A stretch of DNA of 64,000 bases from Citrobacter sp. JGM124 (GTDB lineage Bacteria > Pseudomonadota > Gammaproteobacteria > Enterobacterales > Enterobacteriaceae): positions 310,001-374,000 of the forward strand of contig NZ_JAERJD010000002.1 of NCBI RefSeq assembly GCF_018257795.1. The letters run 5' to 3'. The position numbers were made by a program, and so were the translations under genes. Positions 30,269 through 40,182 of the stretch are shown here, piece by piece; position 1 is the first letter of the stretch; every line of letters begins with the position of its first letter. The notes under the pieces are model-generated. The model did no database searches and was not told the origin of the DNA. It worked only from the letters and a program-made list of their open reading frames with translations.

Positions 30269-30294
30269 AGGGCGACGGTTGTCGCCCTTTTTTA
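30269..30294 (+). terminator. gapA rho-independent terminator
   Basis: AGGGCGAC-GGTT-GTCGCCCT, a perfect 8-bp stem with a tetraloop, is followed by TTTTTATT. Confidence 0.95.
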
Positions 30295-30321
30295 TTGCTT
30301 TCGATTATAGAGGCCATGTGA

Positions 30322-31203
30322 ATGATAACTAAAATTTTTGCTCTGCCGGTTATTCAGCAAATTACACCGGCTATCTCTGTGCGTCAGCAAGACCAGTTAG
30401 AAGTCATTGTCATTGAACATGACAAGGTTCATGCCGCTATTGCACTACAAGGTGCCCATTTATTTGCCTGGCAGCCAGAAGGCGCACAACCAGTACTGTG
30501 GCTCAGTGATAATACCCTGTTCCACAAAGGCAGCGCATTACGGGGGGGCGTGCCTATTTGCTGGCCGTGGTTTGGCCCCGCAGAAGAGGCTTCATTACCC
30601 GCCCATGGTTTTGCCCGTAACCTACCCTGGACACTGAGTGCACATAACGAAGATGCCGATGGTGTCGTGCTCACCTTTGAACTGAAGAACACGGCCGAAA
30701 CGCTAAAACTCTGGCCACATGAGTTCACACTATATGCCCGCTTTAAACTGGGTAAGTCCTGTGAAATAGAGCTTGAAGCACACGGTGAGTTTGAGGTCAC
30801 TTCTGCTTTACACAGCTACTTCACTGTGGGTGATATTGCTGATGTTAGCGTCAGCGGCCTTGGTCCGACATACATTGATAAGGTGCTGGGCGGTATCCGG
30901 GGTGAATTGGCGGACGGTATACAGACGTTTCCTGACCGTACGGACAGGGTCTACCTTGCCCCTGAAGAGTGCAGCGTTATCCATGATGGTGGCTTGCAAC
31001 GTCGAATCAATGTGATACATCACCACCATCATAATGTCGTGGCATGGAATCCAGGTCCAGCGTTGTCAGTCTCCATGCGTGATTTAACCGACGATGGTTA
31101 TAAAACCTTTGTTTGTGTAGAGACCGCCTGTGTTACTGAAACACAAACAGCGACAGCAGGTAAACCTGCCCGTCTTGGACAGACTATTCGTTTATCGAAA
31201 TGA
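30322..31203 (+). CDS. yeaD: D-hexose-6-phosphate mutarotase-like protein YeaD
   Basis: The 293-residue product (294 in E. coli) belongs to the aldose-1-epimerase-like hexose-6-phosphate mutarotase family, proposed to interconvert anomers of glucose-6-phosphate. Seen: the LQGAHLFAWQP strand, GGVPICWPWFGP, LPAHGFARNLPW with the active-site His, and the final KTFVCVETACVTETQ. It directly follows the gapA terminator, as in E. coli, with GAGG before the ATG, and probably has its own weak promoter or receives readthrough. Confidence 0.95.
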   Translation: MITKIFALPVIQQITPAISVRQQDQLEVIVIEHDKVHAAIALQGAHLFAWQPEGAQPVLWLSDNTLFHKGSALRGGVPICWPWFGPAEEASLPAHGFARNLPWTLSAHNEDADGVVLTFELKNTAETLKLWPHEFTLYARFKLGKSCEIELEAHGEFEVTSALHSYFTVGDIADVSVSGLGPTYIDKVLGGIRGELADGIQTFPDRTDRVYLAPEECSVIHDGGLQRRINVIHHHHHNVVAWNPGPALSVSMRDLTDDGYKTFVCVETACVTETQTATAGKPARLGQTIRLSK

Positions 31204-31208
31204 AACCG

Positions 31209-31883
31209 ACTGTTGCGCTTGCATAACGAGCGCAACAGTATTACGACGTATGACGCAGTAATCCCCGTTTGTTCATTGATATTCCCCCGTCCCGTTATAG
31301 CCCGTTGATAATATAACGCCACCAGCCATCAGGTAACTTATTGTATCAATTTGGGTTTCAACTTTTTACTGCCTGCAGGTCAGAAAACAGGTCCTGTTGT
31401 ATATCATATATGTTAATCAGGATCGTTTTTTAGTTATTACAGACATGGCTGAATTTGCCTGAACACCTGTATATCTTGCTGCTATTAATACGTTGCTGCA
31501 GGGAATAATCGCTATTTTCTACCGGTGTGGGGACTGAATATATTATTGCTACCGGAACTGCCATTCACGGTATCGCCCTGTTACTTCTTAATATGTGAAA
31601 ATAATATATGTCTTTTTAAATATTTATTTAGTGCCTCTATGCCTGGACGTGATTAAGCCTTTTTGCCTGCGGCGGGCAGCAATAAGCCGGGCAGAATAGT
31701 ACGTGGGCACACAGTTACTGGTTGAGTCAGTGGGGGGTAAGCACCGGATGGCAGCGAAATCAATACCACGGCAGGGGGTAAAGACCCACGATATCGCGTG
31801 TCATACAGGGGAGCAAAACGAAGATGCTGTTTCCAGCAACGGACAGCAGCCGATAACAGGGTTATCGACTGCCGGACTACCGA
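31209..31883. other. Gene-poor region after yeaD with a strong hairpin
   Basis: A 13-bp stem (31209-31221 with 31227-31239, one G-T pair) begins 6 bases after yeaD and probably ends its transcript, though no T-run follows. A second hairpin, CGATAAC/GTTATCG near 31850-31866, lies just past the mipA stop. I see no credible gene between. E. coli has yeaE here, so the stretch may be a deletion remnant. Confidence 0.5.
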
Positions 31884-32630
31884 TTAGAAGCTATAAGTCA
31901 CACCCGCCAGCAATGCCCCAGTCCAATGGCTGTCAACCATCGGGCTGTCGGTGATTTCGCTAGACAGTCTGACATAACGACCCATTCCGAACAGCGTCCA
32001 GTCATCGGTCAGGGCATAATCAACAGACAGTTCAACATAAGGTGAGAAACTGCTATTAGGATTATACTGATCAAGCCCACTGCGGCGTGACTCATTGCCA
32101 CCCACACCGTAATAGTACTTGTTCTGATTCTTACTGTTCCAGCCCACACCAACACCCGGGGTCAGTGTCAGGCTACCGGTGTTATAACGGTACAGCCATG
32201 CCGTATCCCAGACAATACCATTGCTATTATCCAGAATGTCTCCGGCCAGTACCGTACGCAAGAAACCGTAATTGGTAAAGTGGGCATAAGACAGGCCCGC
32301 CATCACGGTAGAATTACGTTTGTCCAGTGAGCGCATTCCATTGTCATTACTGTCATTTGGACGGAAACGTAAAGGAGAATAATAAGCCGTCACAGCAAGC
32401 TTGTCTGCATCATCATTCCACAGATAGTAGCCCGCATTCAGGCTACGGATATAAAAGTTTTCACCTTCATAACCGATTATCGGGACTGGATAAACACGAT
32501 CCTGATCGCCTTTATAAGGGTTCGGTGTCACTAATGCCCCGGCACCGACAGACCATGGTCCTTCAGCGTGAGCCAGAGAAACAGAGGAGGCCATCAATAC
32601 ACCTAATACAAGAAGTTTAACTTTGCTCAC
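31884..32630 (-). CDS. mipA: MltA-interacting outer membrane protein MipA
   Basis: The 248-residue product is the E. coli length and starts with a signal peptide ending SLAHAEG. It is an outer membrane protein of the OmpV/MipA family, a scaffold linking lytic transglycosylase MltA to PBP1B. Seen: NAGYYLWNDDADKLAVTAYY, LSYAHFTNYGFLRT, the NSNGIVWDTAWLYRY strand and a terminal TGALLAGVTYSF ending in Phe, as expected of a beta barrel. It is divergent from yeaG across about 490 bases. Confidence 0.95.
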   Translation of the reverse strand: MSKVKLLVLGVLMASSVSLAHAEGPWSVGAGALVTPNPYKGDQDRVYPVPIIGYEGENFYIRSLNAGYYLWNDDADKLAVTAYYSPLRFRPNDSNDNGMRSLDKRNSTVMAGLSYAHFTNYGFLRTVLAGDILDNSNGIVWDTAWLYRYNTGSLTLTPGVGVGWNSKNQNKYYYGVGGNESRRSGLDQYNPNSSFSPYVELSVDYALTDDWTLFGMGRYVRLSSEITDSPMVDSHWTGALLAGVTYSF

Positions 32631-33119
32631 AATAATTCAATCCTTTCAATCAACCGTTAATCATGCCTTAGTGTAACTTTCCGCAATAACCATCACAAAT
32701 TATTTCCACTATACAGAAAAGTATACTTTAGTAATAAACTTGTTGATAGTCTGGAATGCTTATCACATACGTTATATTCGATAGATTAATTATCACTATC
32801 GCAATAAAAGGTCATCTTAACAGAAAGCATTTTTTTAAATGGCATCTACCCTTTATTACGTATACACCAAAATAAGTTGAGTTACAGGATGATGGCTATG
32901 GGCTCAATGCCCAAAGACTTACCGGATTCAGAATGGGGAGTCGAAAATAGTCAATACAGATAAAACTGAAAATAGGCCGTGTTACAGGGAAGTGCCCGTT
33001 TAATTTCGCCAGTAAACAAGCTGGCACAGGTATTGCTTATTCATCTCCAGGGGAGCTGCGACGATAAATATTAACGCCAATAGCTCTTTCCTCTGTGCTA
33101 AACGAAAGGACGACAGACT
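32631..33119. other. mipA-yeaG divergent control region
   Basis: The region has no ORF. It holds the sigma-54 promoter of yeaG and a probable sigma-70 promoter for mipA. GGCTCAATGCCC near 32910 is a short imperfect palindrome within plausible activator range of the sigma-54 promoter. Confidence 0.45.
33022..33037 (+). promoter_or_regulatory. Sigma-54 promoter of yeaG-yeaH
   Basis: TGGCAC-N5-TTGCT is a near-perfect -24/-12 element with the correct spacing, 82 bases before the yeaG ATG. E. coli yeaGH is induced by nitrogen starvation through NtrC and sigma-54, and this supports conserved control here. Confidence 0.88.
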
Positions 33120-35054
33120 ATGAATATATTCGATCACTATCGCCAGCGTTATGAAGCAGCCAAAGACGAAGAATTTTCCCTGCAGGAGTTTTTAACTCTG
33201 TGCCGTCAGGATAAAAATGCCTATGCCAATGCTGCAGAACGTTTACTGACAGCCATTGGTACACCCGTTATGGTGGATACCGCGACGGATCCTCGATTAT
33301 CACGTCTGTTCTCCAATCGTGTCGTTGCCCGTTATCCCGCGTTTGAGTCCTTTTACGGCATGGAAGATGCCATCGAGCAAATTGTTTCTTACCTGAAGCA
33401 TGCTGCTCAAGGCCTTGAAGAGAAAAAACAAATTCTTTATTTACTGGGGCCCGTCGGGGGCGGTAAATCGTCTCTGGCAGAACGCCTTAAGGCTCTGATG
33501 CAGCATGTTCCCATTTATGTGCTCAGTGCCAATGGCGAACATAGCCCAGTCAATGACCACCCACTTTGCTTGTTCAACCCACAGGAAGATGCGCATATTC
33601 TGAGCGCTGAGTACGGTATCCCCCCTCGCTACCTCGAAACGATTATGTCACCCTGGGCCGCCAAGCGTCTGAAAGCATTTGGGGGGGATATTACCCAGTT
33701 TACCGTTGTAAAAGTCTGGCCTTCGATACTGGAACAAGTCGCGATAGCGAAAACAGAGCCTGGTGATGAAAATAACCAGGATATCTCTGCACTGGTTGGC
33801 AAGGTGGACATTCGTAAACTGGAGCACTTTGCCCAGAACGATCCTGATGCTTATAGCTATTCTGGTGCACTGTGCCGTGCAAATCAGGGCATTATGGAAT
33901 TTGTCGAGATGTTTAAAGCACCGATAAAAGTGCTGCACCCCCTTCTGACGGCTACTCAGGAAGGAAACTATAACGGCACTGAAGGCCTCTCCGCCCTGCC
34001 GTTTAACGGTATTATCCTGGCGCACTCTAACGAGTCCGAGTGGGTCAGCTTCAAAAATAATAAAAATAATGAGGCCTTCCTTGACCGTGTTTATATCGTC
34101 AAGGTTCCCTATTGCCTGCGCATTTCTGAAGAGATCAAAATTTATCAAAAACTGCTACAACACAGTGAACTGTCCCAGGCACCTTGTGCCCCTGGTACGC
34201 TGGAAACACTGTCACGGTTTTCTGTTTTATCGCGGCTTAAAAATCCGGAAAACTCCAGTATTTACTCAAAGCTGCGCGTCTATGATGGGGAAAGCTTAAA
34301 AGACACCGACCCAAAAGCAAAATCCTATCAAGAATATCGGGACTATGCCGGAGTCGATGAAGGGATGAATGGCCTCTCGACTCGCTTCGCGTTTAAAATA
34401 CTGTCCAGGGTCTTTAACTTTGACCACACTGAAGTGGCCGCCAACCCGGTACATTTATTTTATGTTCTTGAACAACAAATTGAACGGGAGCAGTTTCCCC
34501 AGGAGCTGGCCGAGAAATACCTGGAATATCTGAAAGGGTATTTAATCCCGAAATATGCCGAATTCATTGGCAAAGAGATCCAGACGGCCTACCTTGAGTC
34601 CTATTCTGAGTATGGGCAGAATATTTTTGACCGCTATGTTACCTATGCAGACTTTTGGATCCAGGATCAGGAATACCGTGATCCTGATACCGGGCAGTTA
34701 TTTGACAGAGAATCATTAAACGCTGAACTGGAAAAAATCGAAAAACCAGCGGGTATCAGTAATCCGAAGGACTTTCGTAATGAGATAGTGAATTTTGTGC
34801 TGCGCGCCAGAGCCAACCACAATGGGCGAAATCCAGGCTGGACCAGCTACGAGAAACTGCGCACTGTGATTGAAAAAAAGATGTTCTCCAATACTGAAGA
34901 ATTGCTACCTGTTATCTCTTTCAATACAAAAACATCAAACGATGAGCAGAAAAAACATGATGATTTTGTTCACCGCATGATGGAAAAGGGCTACACCCGT
35001 AAACAAGTACGTCTGTTATGTGAGTGGTATTTACGGGTACGTAAATCGTCATAA
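33120..35054 (+). CDS. yeaG: PrkA family serine/threonine protein kinase YeaG
   Basis: The 644-residue product is the E. coli length. It has an N-terminal AAA+ domain with the Walker A motif LGPVGGGKSSLAERL (near residue 110) and the C-terminal PrkA domain ending CEWYLRVRKSS. YeaG has protein kinase activity and affects survival and heterogeneity during nitrogen starvation in E. coli, working with YeaH. A sigma-54 promoter lies upstream, and yeaH follows 159 bases later in the same direction. Confidence 0.97.
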   Translation: MNIFDHYRQRYEAAKDEEFSLQEFLTLCRQDKNAYANAAERLLTAIGTPVMVDTATDPRLSRLFSNRVVARYPAFESFYGMEDAIEQIVSYLKHAAQGLEEKKQILYLLGPVGGGKSSLAERLKALMQHVPIYVLSANGEHSPVNDHPLCLFNPQEDAHILSAEYGIPPRYLETIMSPWAAKRLKAFGGDITQFTVVKVWPSILEQVAIAKTEPGDENNQDISALVGKVDIRKLEHFAQNDPDAYSYSGALCRANQGIMEFVEMFKAPIKVLHPLLTATQEGNYNGTEGLSALPFNGIILAHSNESEWVSFKNNKNNEAFLDRVYIVKVPYCLRISEEIKIYQKLLQHSELSQAPCAPGTLETLSRFSVLSRLKNPENSSIYSKLRVYDGESLKDTDPKAKSYQEYRDYAGVDEGMNGLSTRFAFKILSRVFNFDHTEVAANPVHLFYVLEQQIEREQFPQELAEKYLEYLKGYLIPKYAEFIGKEIQTAYLESYSEYGQNIFDRYVTYADFWIQDQEYRDPDTGQLFDRESLNAELEKIEKPAGISNPKDFRNEIVNFVLRARANHNGRNPGWTSYEKLRTVIEKKMFSNTEELLPVISFNTKTSNDEQKKHDDFVHRMMEKGYTRKQVRLLCEWYLRVRKSS

Positions 35055-35213
35055 ACGTCGCATGCGATGAAAACCGGGGTGCAAGACAATAATAACCACG
35101 GTCATCAAAACATGCAGCATCCATGTATTGTGCGATGTTGGCAACCTGAGCCGTCAGGATGAGACTCTCTCTTCCTGGCTGACACGGGCCTGCAGCAACT
35201 ATTTGGGGGAGCT

Positions 35214-36500
35214 ATGACCTATTTTATAGACCGGCGACTCAATGGAAAAAATAAGAGTGCGGTGAACCGCCAGCGTTTCATGCGCCGTTATAAAGCACAA
35301 ATTAAACAGTCCGTTTCCGGGACGATGAATAAACGCTCAGTGACCGATGTCGATCAGGGCGAGTCGGTGACTATCCCTAAAGAGACCATCAAAGAACCCA
35401 TGTTTCATCAGGGGATCGGGGGGATACGTCATCGAGTACACCCGGGAAATGACCATTTTATTGAACGTGATCGTATCCCACGCCCACAGGGTCAGGAGGG
35501 TAACGGCACCGGCAGTAATAATGGGAACGCAGGCGAAGACGGTGAAGGCAGTGAAGATTTTATTTTTCACATATCCAAAGACGAATATCTGGATCTCCTG
35601 TTTGAAGATCTTGCCCTGCCTAACCTGAAACGGACCCAGTACCGTCAGCTGACAGAGTATAGCACTCACCGTTCTGGCTATACTGCCAATGGGGTTCCCG
35701 CCAATATCAGCGTAGTGCGTTCACTGCAAAATTCCCTTGCCCGTCGTACAGCGTTAACTGCAGGAAAACGTCGGCAACTTCATGAAATGGAAAATAATCT
35801 TGAGGCGGCAGGACACGTTGAGCCGTGTTCGTTATTAGCCGAGGAACAGCTGCGCAAAGACATCGCTGAACTGCGCGAAAAAATTGCGCGGGTTCCATTT
35901 ATTGACACATTTGATTTGCGCTTTAAAAATTATGAAAAACGCCCGGAAGCATCCAGTCAGGCCGTGATGTTCTGCCTGATGGATGTCTCCGGTTCGATGG
36001 ATCAAGCCACCAAAGACATTGCTAAACGTTTCTATATTTTACTCTACTTGTTCCTCAGCCGCAGTTATAAAAATGTAGAGGTCGTCTATATTCGCCATCA
36101 TACCCAGGCAAAAGCGGTGGATGAACAGACGTTTTTTTACTCACAAGAGACCGGCGGCACGATTGTGTCCAGTGCCTTGAAACTCATGGCTGAGATGGTT
36201 GAAAAACACTATGACCCTACCCAGTGGAACATCTATGGGGCCCAAGCCTCTGACGGGGATAACTGGGCTGATGACTCCCCCCTGTGCCGAAAGATCTTAA
36301 TGGAAAAACTCCTGCCCGCGGTACGGTATTACAGTTACATCGAGATAACACGCCGAACTCACCAGAGCCTCTGGCAAGAGTATGAAAAATTACAGACCAT
36401 CTACGATAATTTTGCGATACAGACTGTTCGTGATCAGAATGATATTTACCCAGTCTTCCGTGAGCTTTTCCGTAAGCAATTGCATGATGTTCCCGATTAA
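35214..36500 (+). CDS. yeaH: DUF444 / VWA-domain protein YeaH
   Basis: The 428-residue product (427 in E. coli) pairs with the YeaG kinase. A basic N-terminal part ([14 protein letters not shown]) precedes a glycine/asparagine-rich linker (near residues 97-112) and a von Willebrand A domain with the metal-ion site [10 protein letters not shown] near residue 260. The ATG has GGGGGAG upstream. Its role in the nitrogen-starvation response is known only genetically. A 9-bp hairpin follows. Confidence 0.96.
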   Translation: MTYFIDRRLNGKNKSAVNRQRFMRRYKAQIKQSVSGTMNKRSVTDVDQGESVTIPKETIKEPMFHQGIGGIRHRVHPGNDHFIERDRIPRPQGQEGNGTGSNNGNAGEDGEGSEDFIFHISKDEYLDLLFEDLALPNLKRTQYRQLTEYSTHRSGYTANGVPANISVVRSLQNSLARRTALTAGKRRQLHEMENNLEAAGHVEPCSLLAEEQLRKDIAELREKIARVPFIDTFDLRFKNYEKRPEASSQAVMFCLMDVSGSMDQATKDIAKRFYILLYLFLSRSYKNVEVVYIRHHTQAKAVDEQTFFYSQETGGTIVSSALKLMAEMVEKHYDPTQWNIYGAQASDGDNWADDSPLCRKILMEKLLPAVRYYSYIEITRRTHQSLWQEYEKLQTIYDNFAIQTVRDQNDIYPVFRELFRKQLHDVPD

Positions 36501-36551
36501 CCCTGCCCCCTTGCCTGTACCGAAGGGAAATATTTCCATAGACGACTCAGG

Positions 36552-36575
36552 TATCTGGGGCAAGCTCCCCAGATA
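36552..36575 (+). terminator. Hairpin between yeaH and yeaK
   Basis: TATCTGGGG and CCCCAGATA form a perfect 9-bp stem with a 6-base loop. There is no T-run, so it may be an attenuating or 3'-end structure rather than a strong terminator. Confidence 0.45.
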
Positions 36576-36597
36576 ATGAACGACAACATAAGAAAAG

Positions 36598-37104
36598 ATG
36601 ATGACCACTGATAATCAACCTATTTCCATCCACCAGCAGCTGGTGGCGTTATTGAATCAGGAAGGTGCCAGCTATCGCCTGATGCAGCACCCTACCGCAG
36701 GCAAGTGTGAGGACGTTTCTCTGCTTCGTGGCACGGCGTTAGGTCAAGGCGCTAAAGCCCTGGTCTGCAAAATTAAGGGACAAGGCGTGAAACAGCATGT
36801 ACTGGCGGTACTTTCTGCCGAGAAACAAGCCGATTTGACCCAGGTTGCCCACTATTTTTCTGCCAGCAAAGCATCCCTGGCCAGCCCCCTGGAAGTAGAC
36901 ACGCTAACGCGCTGCGTGTTTGGTGCCATCCCCCCCTTTAGTTTTCATCCCGAACTCAAACTCATTGCAGACCCTTATCTATTTGAAAATTACGATGAAA
37001 TTGCGTTTAACGCAGGTTCACTGGAAAGCTCGATTATTCTTCGTAGCGAAGACTATTTGCGCATTGCCCGGCCCACGTTGGTGACATTTCATCGTCAGGG
37101 TTAG
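36598..37104 (+). CDS. yeaK: Aminoacyl-tRNA deacylase YeaK (YbaK/ProX family)
   Basis: The 168-residue product aligns with E. coli YeaK (167), a trans-editing enzyme of the YbaK/ProX INS family that removes mischarged amino acids (Ser, Thr) from tRNA. Landmarks are GKCEDVSLLRGTALGQGAKALVCK with the family lysine, FGAIPPFSFHPELKLI, and NAGSLESSIIL. Two ATG codons start the frame; either could be used because the Shine-Dalgarno is weak. Its 3' end overlaps the reconstructed end of the convergent nimR gene. Confidence 0.93.
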   Translation: MMTTDNQPISIHQQLVALLNQEGASYRLMQHPTAGKCEDVSLLRGTALGQGAKALVCKIKGQGVKQHVLAVLSAEKQADLTQVAHYFSASKASLASPLEVDTLTRCVFGAIPPFSFHPELKLIADPYLFENYDEIAFNAGSLESSIILRSEDYLRIARPTLVTFHRQG

Positions 37105-37908
37105 TCATCGTGGGCTGCGTCATATCATCAGCCAGATTCTTAAGATAACGCCCCGGAGTTGTGCCTAACGCTTTTTTAAACATTGTAATAAATGCAGTCG
37201 TAGAGTCATAACCGAGTGACGCTGATACCTGCTGTACATTCTGGCCCCGACGAGCAGCCGTAAAGCAATAATGAGCTGCATCTGCTGACGCCAGCGTCGA
37301 AAGTTTAGCCCGGTCTCTTTGACAATCAGACGGGCTAAATTACGTTCGCTCATGGCAAAAGTATCAGCCCAGGCGGAAAGTGGGCGTCTGCCCTGCAGAT
37401 TACGGATCATTCCGTCCGCCATCACCCGGATTTTCGCATTTTCAGAAATAGGCACATCCAGCTGCTTAACCGGTTGTTTAGGGAGTTCATCAAACAGAAC
37501 CTGAATAAGACGTTGCACAGCAGGCTGGTTAATATCAGCATAAGGAACATCCGCCAGGTGCAGGACGAGTGCCCTGACCAGCGGCGAAACTTTCAGCGTG
37601 CAGCACGTGTCCGGCATCGCCATACTCCCCGGCTCAATAAACAGAAAACAGAGCCGGGCATTGTGAGTGACACGATTACTGTGCTGCATGTTACTGGGTA
37701 TCCAGACCGCATAATGTGTCGGAACCATCCACATAGCTTGCTGAACTTCACTGGTGATACCACCATGTAATGCAAGGATCAGCTGCCCTTTACGGTGGGA
37801 GTGAAACGGAATCTCCTGGTCATTCTCCGCGGCCCTGACTCTGAAAGCCTGTGCCAGTGCAGTACAGCTATCAGGATCAAAGCCACCGAGAGTTAAGTCT
37901 CGTTCCAT
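37034..37908 (-). pseudogene. nimR: AraC-family regulator NimR, frameshifted
   Basis: The intact reading frame gives 247 residues from 37908 to 37165: a cupin-like N-domain and the first AraC helix-turn-helix (LSAWADTFAMSERNLARLI), then turns to nonsense after ALRLLVG. The correct continuation, GQNVQQVSASLGYDSTTAF and on through the second helix-turn-helix, lies in another frame and runs to a stop at 37034. One extra G in the GGGG run (CCCC at 37245-37248 on the plus strand) would restore it. NimR represses nimT in E. coli; losing half the DNA-binding domain should abolish that. Sequencing error is possible. The restored end would overlap yeaK. Confidence 0.8.
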
Positions 37909-37995
37909 AACTTGTCCGAATTTAGAGATAATTTGTCATTTTATCTTGATTTATTGCCGGGCTGAAACCTGTATTCTGGTATTTCAGCATTTTGG

Positions 37996-39186
37996 ATGAA
38001 GAACATGAACACGACCATTTCGACGCGTAAAAAAAATCGTGCTCTTTTGTTAATTGGTATATTGATGATAGCCGGTACCTTACGGGTGCCTTTTACGGGT
38101 ATCGCCCCGTTGCTGGATATGGTGAAAGACAGCTTCGTTTTGACGACCGCGCAAATCGGGCTACTGACCACCATCCCCCTCCTGGCTTTTGCTACTGTAT
38201 CTCCCTTCGTAGCCAGTATTGCCGGGCGCTTTGGTATTGAACGCAGTTTATTGGTGGCAATGGTGATCATCTGTTGCGGTATTGCCATCCGTTCAGGCGG
38301 GAGCGCCCCCTTGTTATATCTTGGCACCGCCCTTATTGGTTGTGGTATCGCCATGGGGAACGTACTGCTACCAGGTATGGTAAAACGTGACTATCCTGAT
38401 GATATTGCTAAATTAACTGGCGCTTATAGCCTGACTATGGGTATCGCGGCCGCAGTCGGTTCGGCCATGGTCGTGCCGGTAGCACTGGCGGGTTTTGGCT
38501 GGTCTGGCGCCTTACTTTCGTTAATGATTTTTCCACTACTGGCAGCGATCTTTTGGCTTCCACATTTACGTCGTGCGACACACGCGCCGCTGTCTGGTAA
38601 CCCCGCCTTAAAAAATCGGGGGATATGGTCTTCCCCCCTGGCATGGCAGGTAACGTTATACTTGGGGATTAACTCGTTTATTTATTACGTTATTATTGGC
38701 TGGCTGCCCTCTATTTTGACTGGCTTTGGATACAGTGAACAGCAGGCAGGCTCACTGCATGGCGCACTGCAACTGGCAACGGCTCTCCCGGGTCTGGTGG
38801 TGGGGCTTATCCTTAGTCGTCTGAAGGATCATCGGGGTATCACCATTCTGATGGCTCTATTCTGGTCTGTTTCGCTCTCAGGCATGGTGTGGTTCCCCAA
38901 ACTGGCAATGTTGTGGATAGCCATGGGTGGGTTTGGTTCCGGCGCGGCAATGATTCTGGGGTTATCTTTTGTTGCTTTGCGCACGGGCTCCGCACATCAG
39001 GCCGCCGCCCTTTCAGGAATGGCGCAGTCTGTGGGGTACTTGTTTGCCGCTGCAGGCCCGCCATTGATGGGTAAAATTCATGACCTTTCAGGCAGCTGGT
39101 CTGGGCCTTTAGCCCTGTGTGCCGCACTGGCTGTTATCATGGCGATAATCGGTACTTTCGCTGCCCGTCAAATTCAAATCCAATAA
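37996..39186 (+). CDS. nimT: MFS transporter NimT (2-nitroimidazole exporter family)
   Basis: The 396-residue, 12-helix major facilitator of the CynX/NimT group aligns with E. coli NimT (YeaN): IAGTLRVPFTGIAPLLDMV, GNVLLPGMVKRDYPD, YVIIGWLPSILTGFGYS and AGPPLMGKIHDLSGSW. NimT exports 2-nitroimidazole and related compounds. It is divergent from its regulator nimR, the E. coli arrangement; with nimR frameshifted, expression may be constitutive. An ATG three codons in is an alternative start. Confidence 0.92.
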   Translation: MKNMNTTISTRKKNRALLLIGILMIAGTLRVPFTGIAPLLDMVKDSFVLTTAQIGLLTTIPLLAFATVSPFVASIAGRFGIERSLLVAMVIICCGIAIRSGGSAPLLYLGTALIGCGIAMGNVLLPGMVKRDYPDDIAKLTGAYSLTMGIAAAVGSAMVVPVALAGFGWSGALLSLMIFPLLAAIFWLPHLRRATHAPLSGNPALKNRGIWSSPLAWQVTLYLGINSFIYYVIIGWLPSILTGFGYSEQQAGSLHGALQLATALPGLVVGLILSRLKDHRGITILMALFWSVSLSGMVWFPKLAMLWIAMGGFGSGAAMILGLSFVALRTGSAHQAAALSGMAQSVGYLFAAAGPPLMGKIHDLSGSWSGPLALCAALAVIMAIIGTFAARQIQIQ

Positions 39187-39246
39187 CACAACACAGGCGT
39201 CATGTGTCTGACGCCTGGTGTTCGCCGTCCACTGAACCAGCGGGCT

Positions 39247-39963
39247 TTATCGTTTTGTTTGTTGTTTAACCGCAGCCAGAAAGGCCATGACCAAGGGCGT
39301 GGCCTGATGACTCAGCGCCCGGCGCTCATGCTGAAATAATGTGGCCACAAAGAAGGGATGCCCCTGGAGTTCAATCGCCCGAACTTCGCCCTGACCATCC
39401 CACCCGACTACCGTCAGTGGGCCATCATTAAGCTCGGCAGCAAACACCGGATCAATCCCATAATTACAGTGATACCCTTCGCAAATCTCCCCTGAGCCAT
39501 AAGCTTTTCCCGCCAGTGAATCCTGTTTTAGCTTAATAGCATCTGATTTTTCCACCAGGGAGCATACCAGTGGCACGATCACTAAGCGCCCTTCCTGGGT
39601 TGTTTCCCCGTGGCCTGCATCCTGCCAGCCCAGTACCTGACGGGCATACTCAATAATTGCGTGCTGGAAGCCACCACAAGTGCCTAAAAAAGGTCGCTGG
39701 TTTTCACGGGCATAGCGAATCGCCGACAACGCGCCTTGCTCACTCTTATAAGGGCTGGCGGGCACGCACCAGATACCATCATAACCGGCAAGATCATCAG
39801 AATGATGGATCGCCGTGGTCGATACCCAGTGCCAGGTGATAGCGAGATCCAGTGCTGCGGCGCTCTGAGCTAATGCCAGGGGGATCGCCTGATGGGCAAT
39901 CGCCGCTGAGTTGTAGTCACCCACAAGAGCGATACGAAAAGAGGGCTGTAAAGAGGGCGTCAT
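39247..39963 (-). CDS. CTP synthase C-terminal region-related glutamine amidotransferase-like protein
   Basis: The 238-residue protein has a class I glutamine amidotransferase fold like the C-terminal half of CTP synthase: IALVGDYNSAAIAH, the nucleophile elbow FLGTCGGFQHAIIEYAR, and GHPFFVATLFQHE. Where CTP synthase has His-Pro-Glu, this protein has Gln-His-Glu, so the triad is altered and the activity uncertain. Some members of this family carry selenocysteine at the elbow; here it is cysteine. AAGGAG stands 10 bases before the ATG at 39963; a more upstream ATG lacks one. Confidence 0.82.
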   Translation of the reverse strand: MTPSLQPSFRIALVGDYNSAAIAHQAIPLALAQSAAALDLAITWHWVSTTAIHHSDDLAGYDGIWCVPASPYKSEQGALSAIRYARENQRPFLGTCGGFQHAIIEYARQVLGWQDAGHGETTQEGRLVIVPLVCSLVEKSDAIKLKQDSLAGKAYGSGEICEGYHCNYGIDPVFAAELNDGPLTVVGWDGQGEVRAIELQGHPFFVATLFQHERRALSHQATPLVMAFLAAVKQQTKR

Positions 39964-40182
39964 GAGATGAATGCTCCTTATGTGCATGGTTAACAGAACA
40001 ACATAAGGAATAGTAGATTAAGGGACTTCGTTATCCCCTGCAAGTCAATTTCTGTTGCCTTAATCATCAGCGCGCCAGGCAGGCTCTGCTATACTCACAT
40101 AACAGGACAGGTAACACTCACCTATTGACAGACAGACACCTGACGCATTTTTTTCAGGTTAAATACTATCAAGGAAGCGACA

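Noticed and set aside
31703-31954. 83-codon plus-strand frame in the region after yeaD
   Set aside because: Low similarity to any protein known to me and overlaps the mipA 3' end in antisense.
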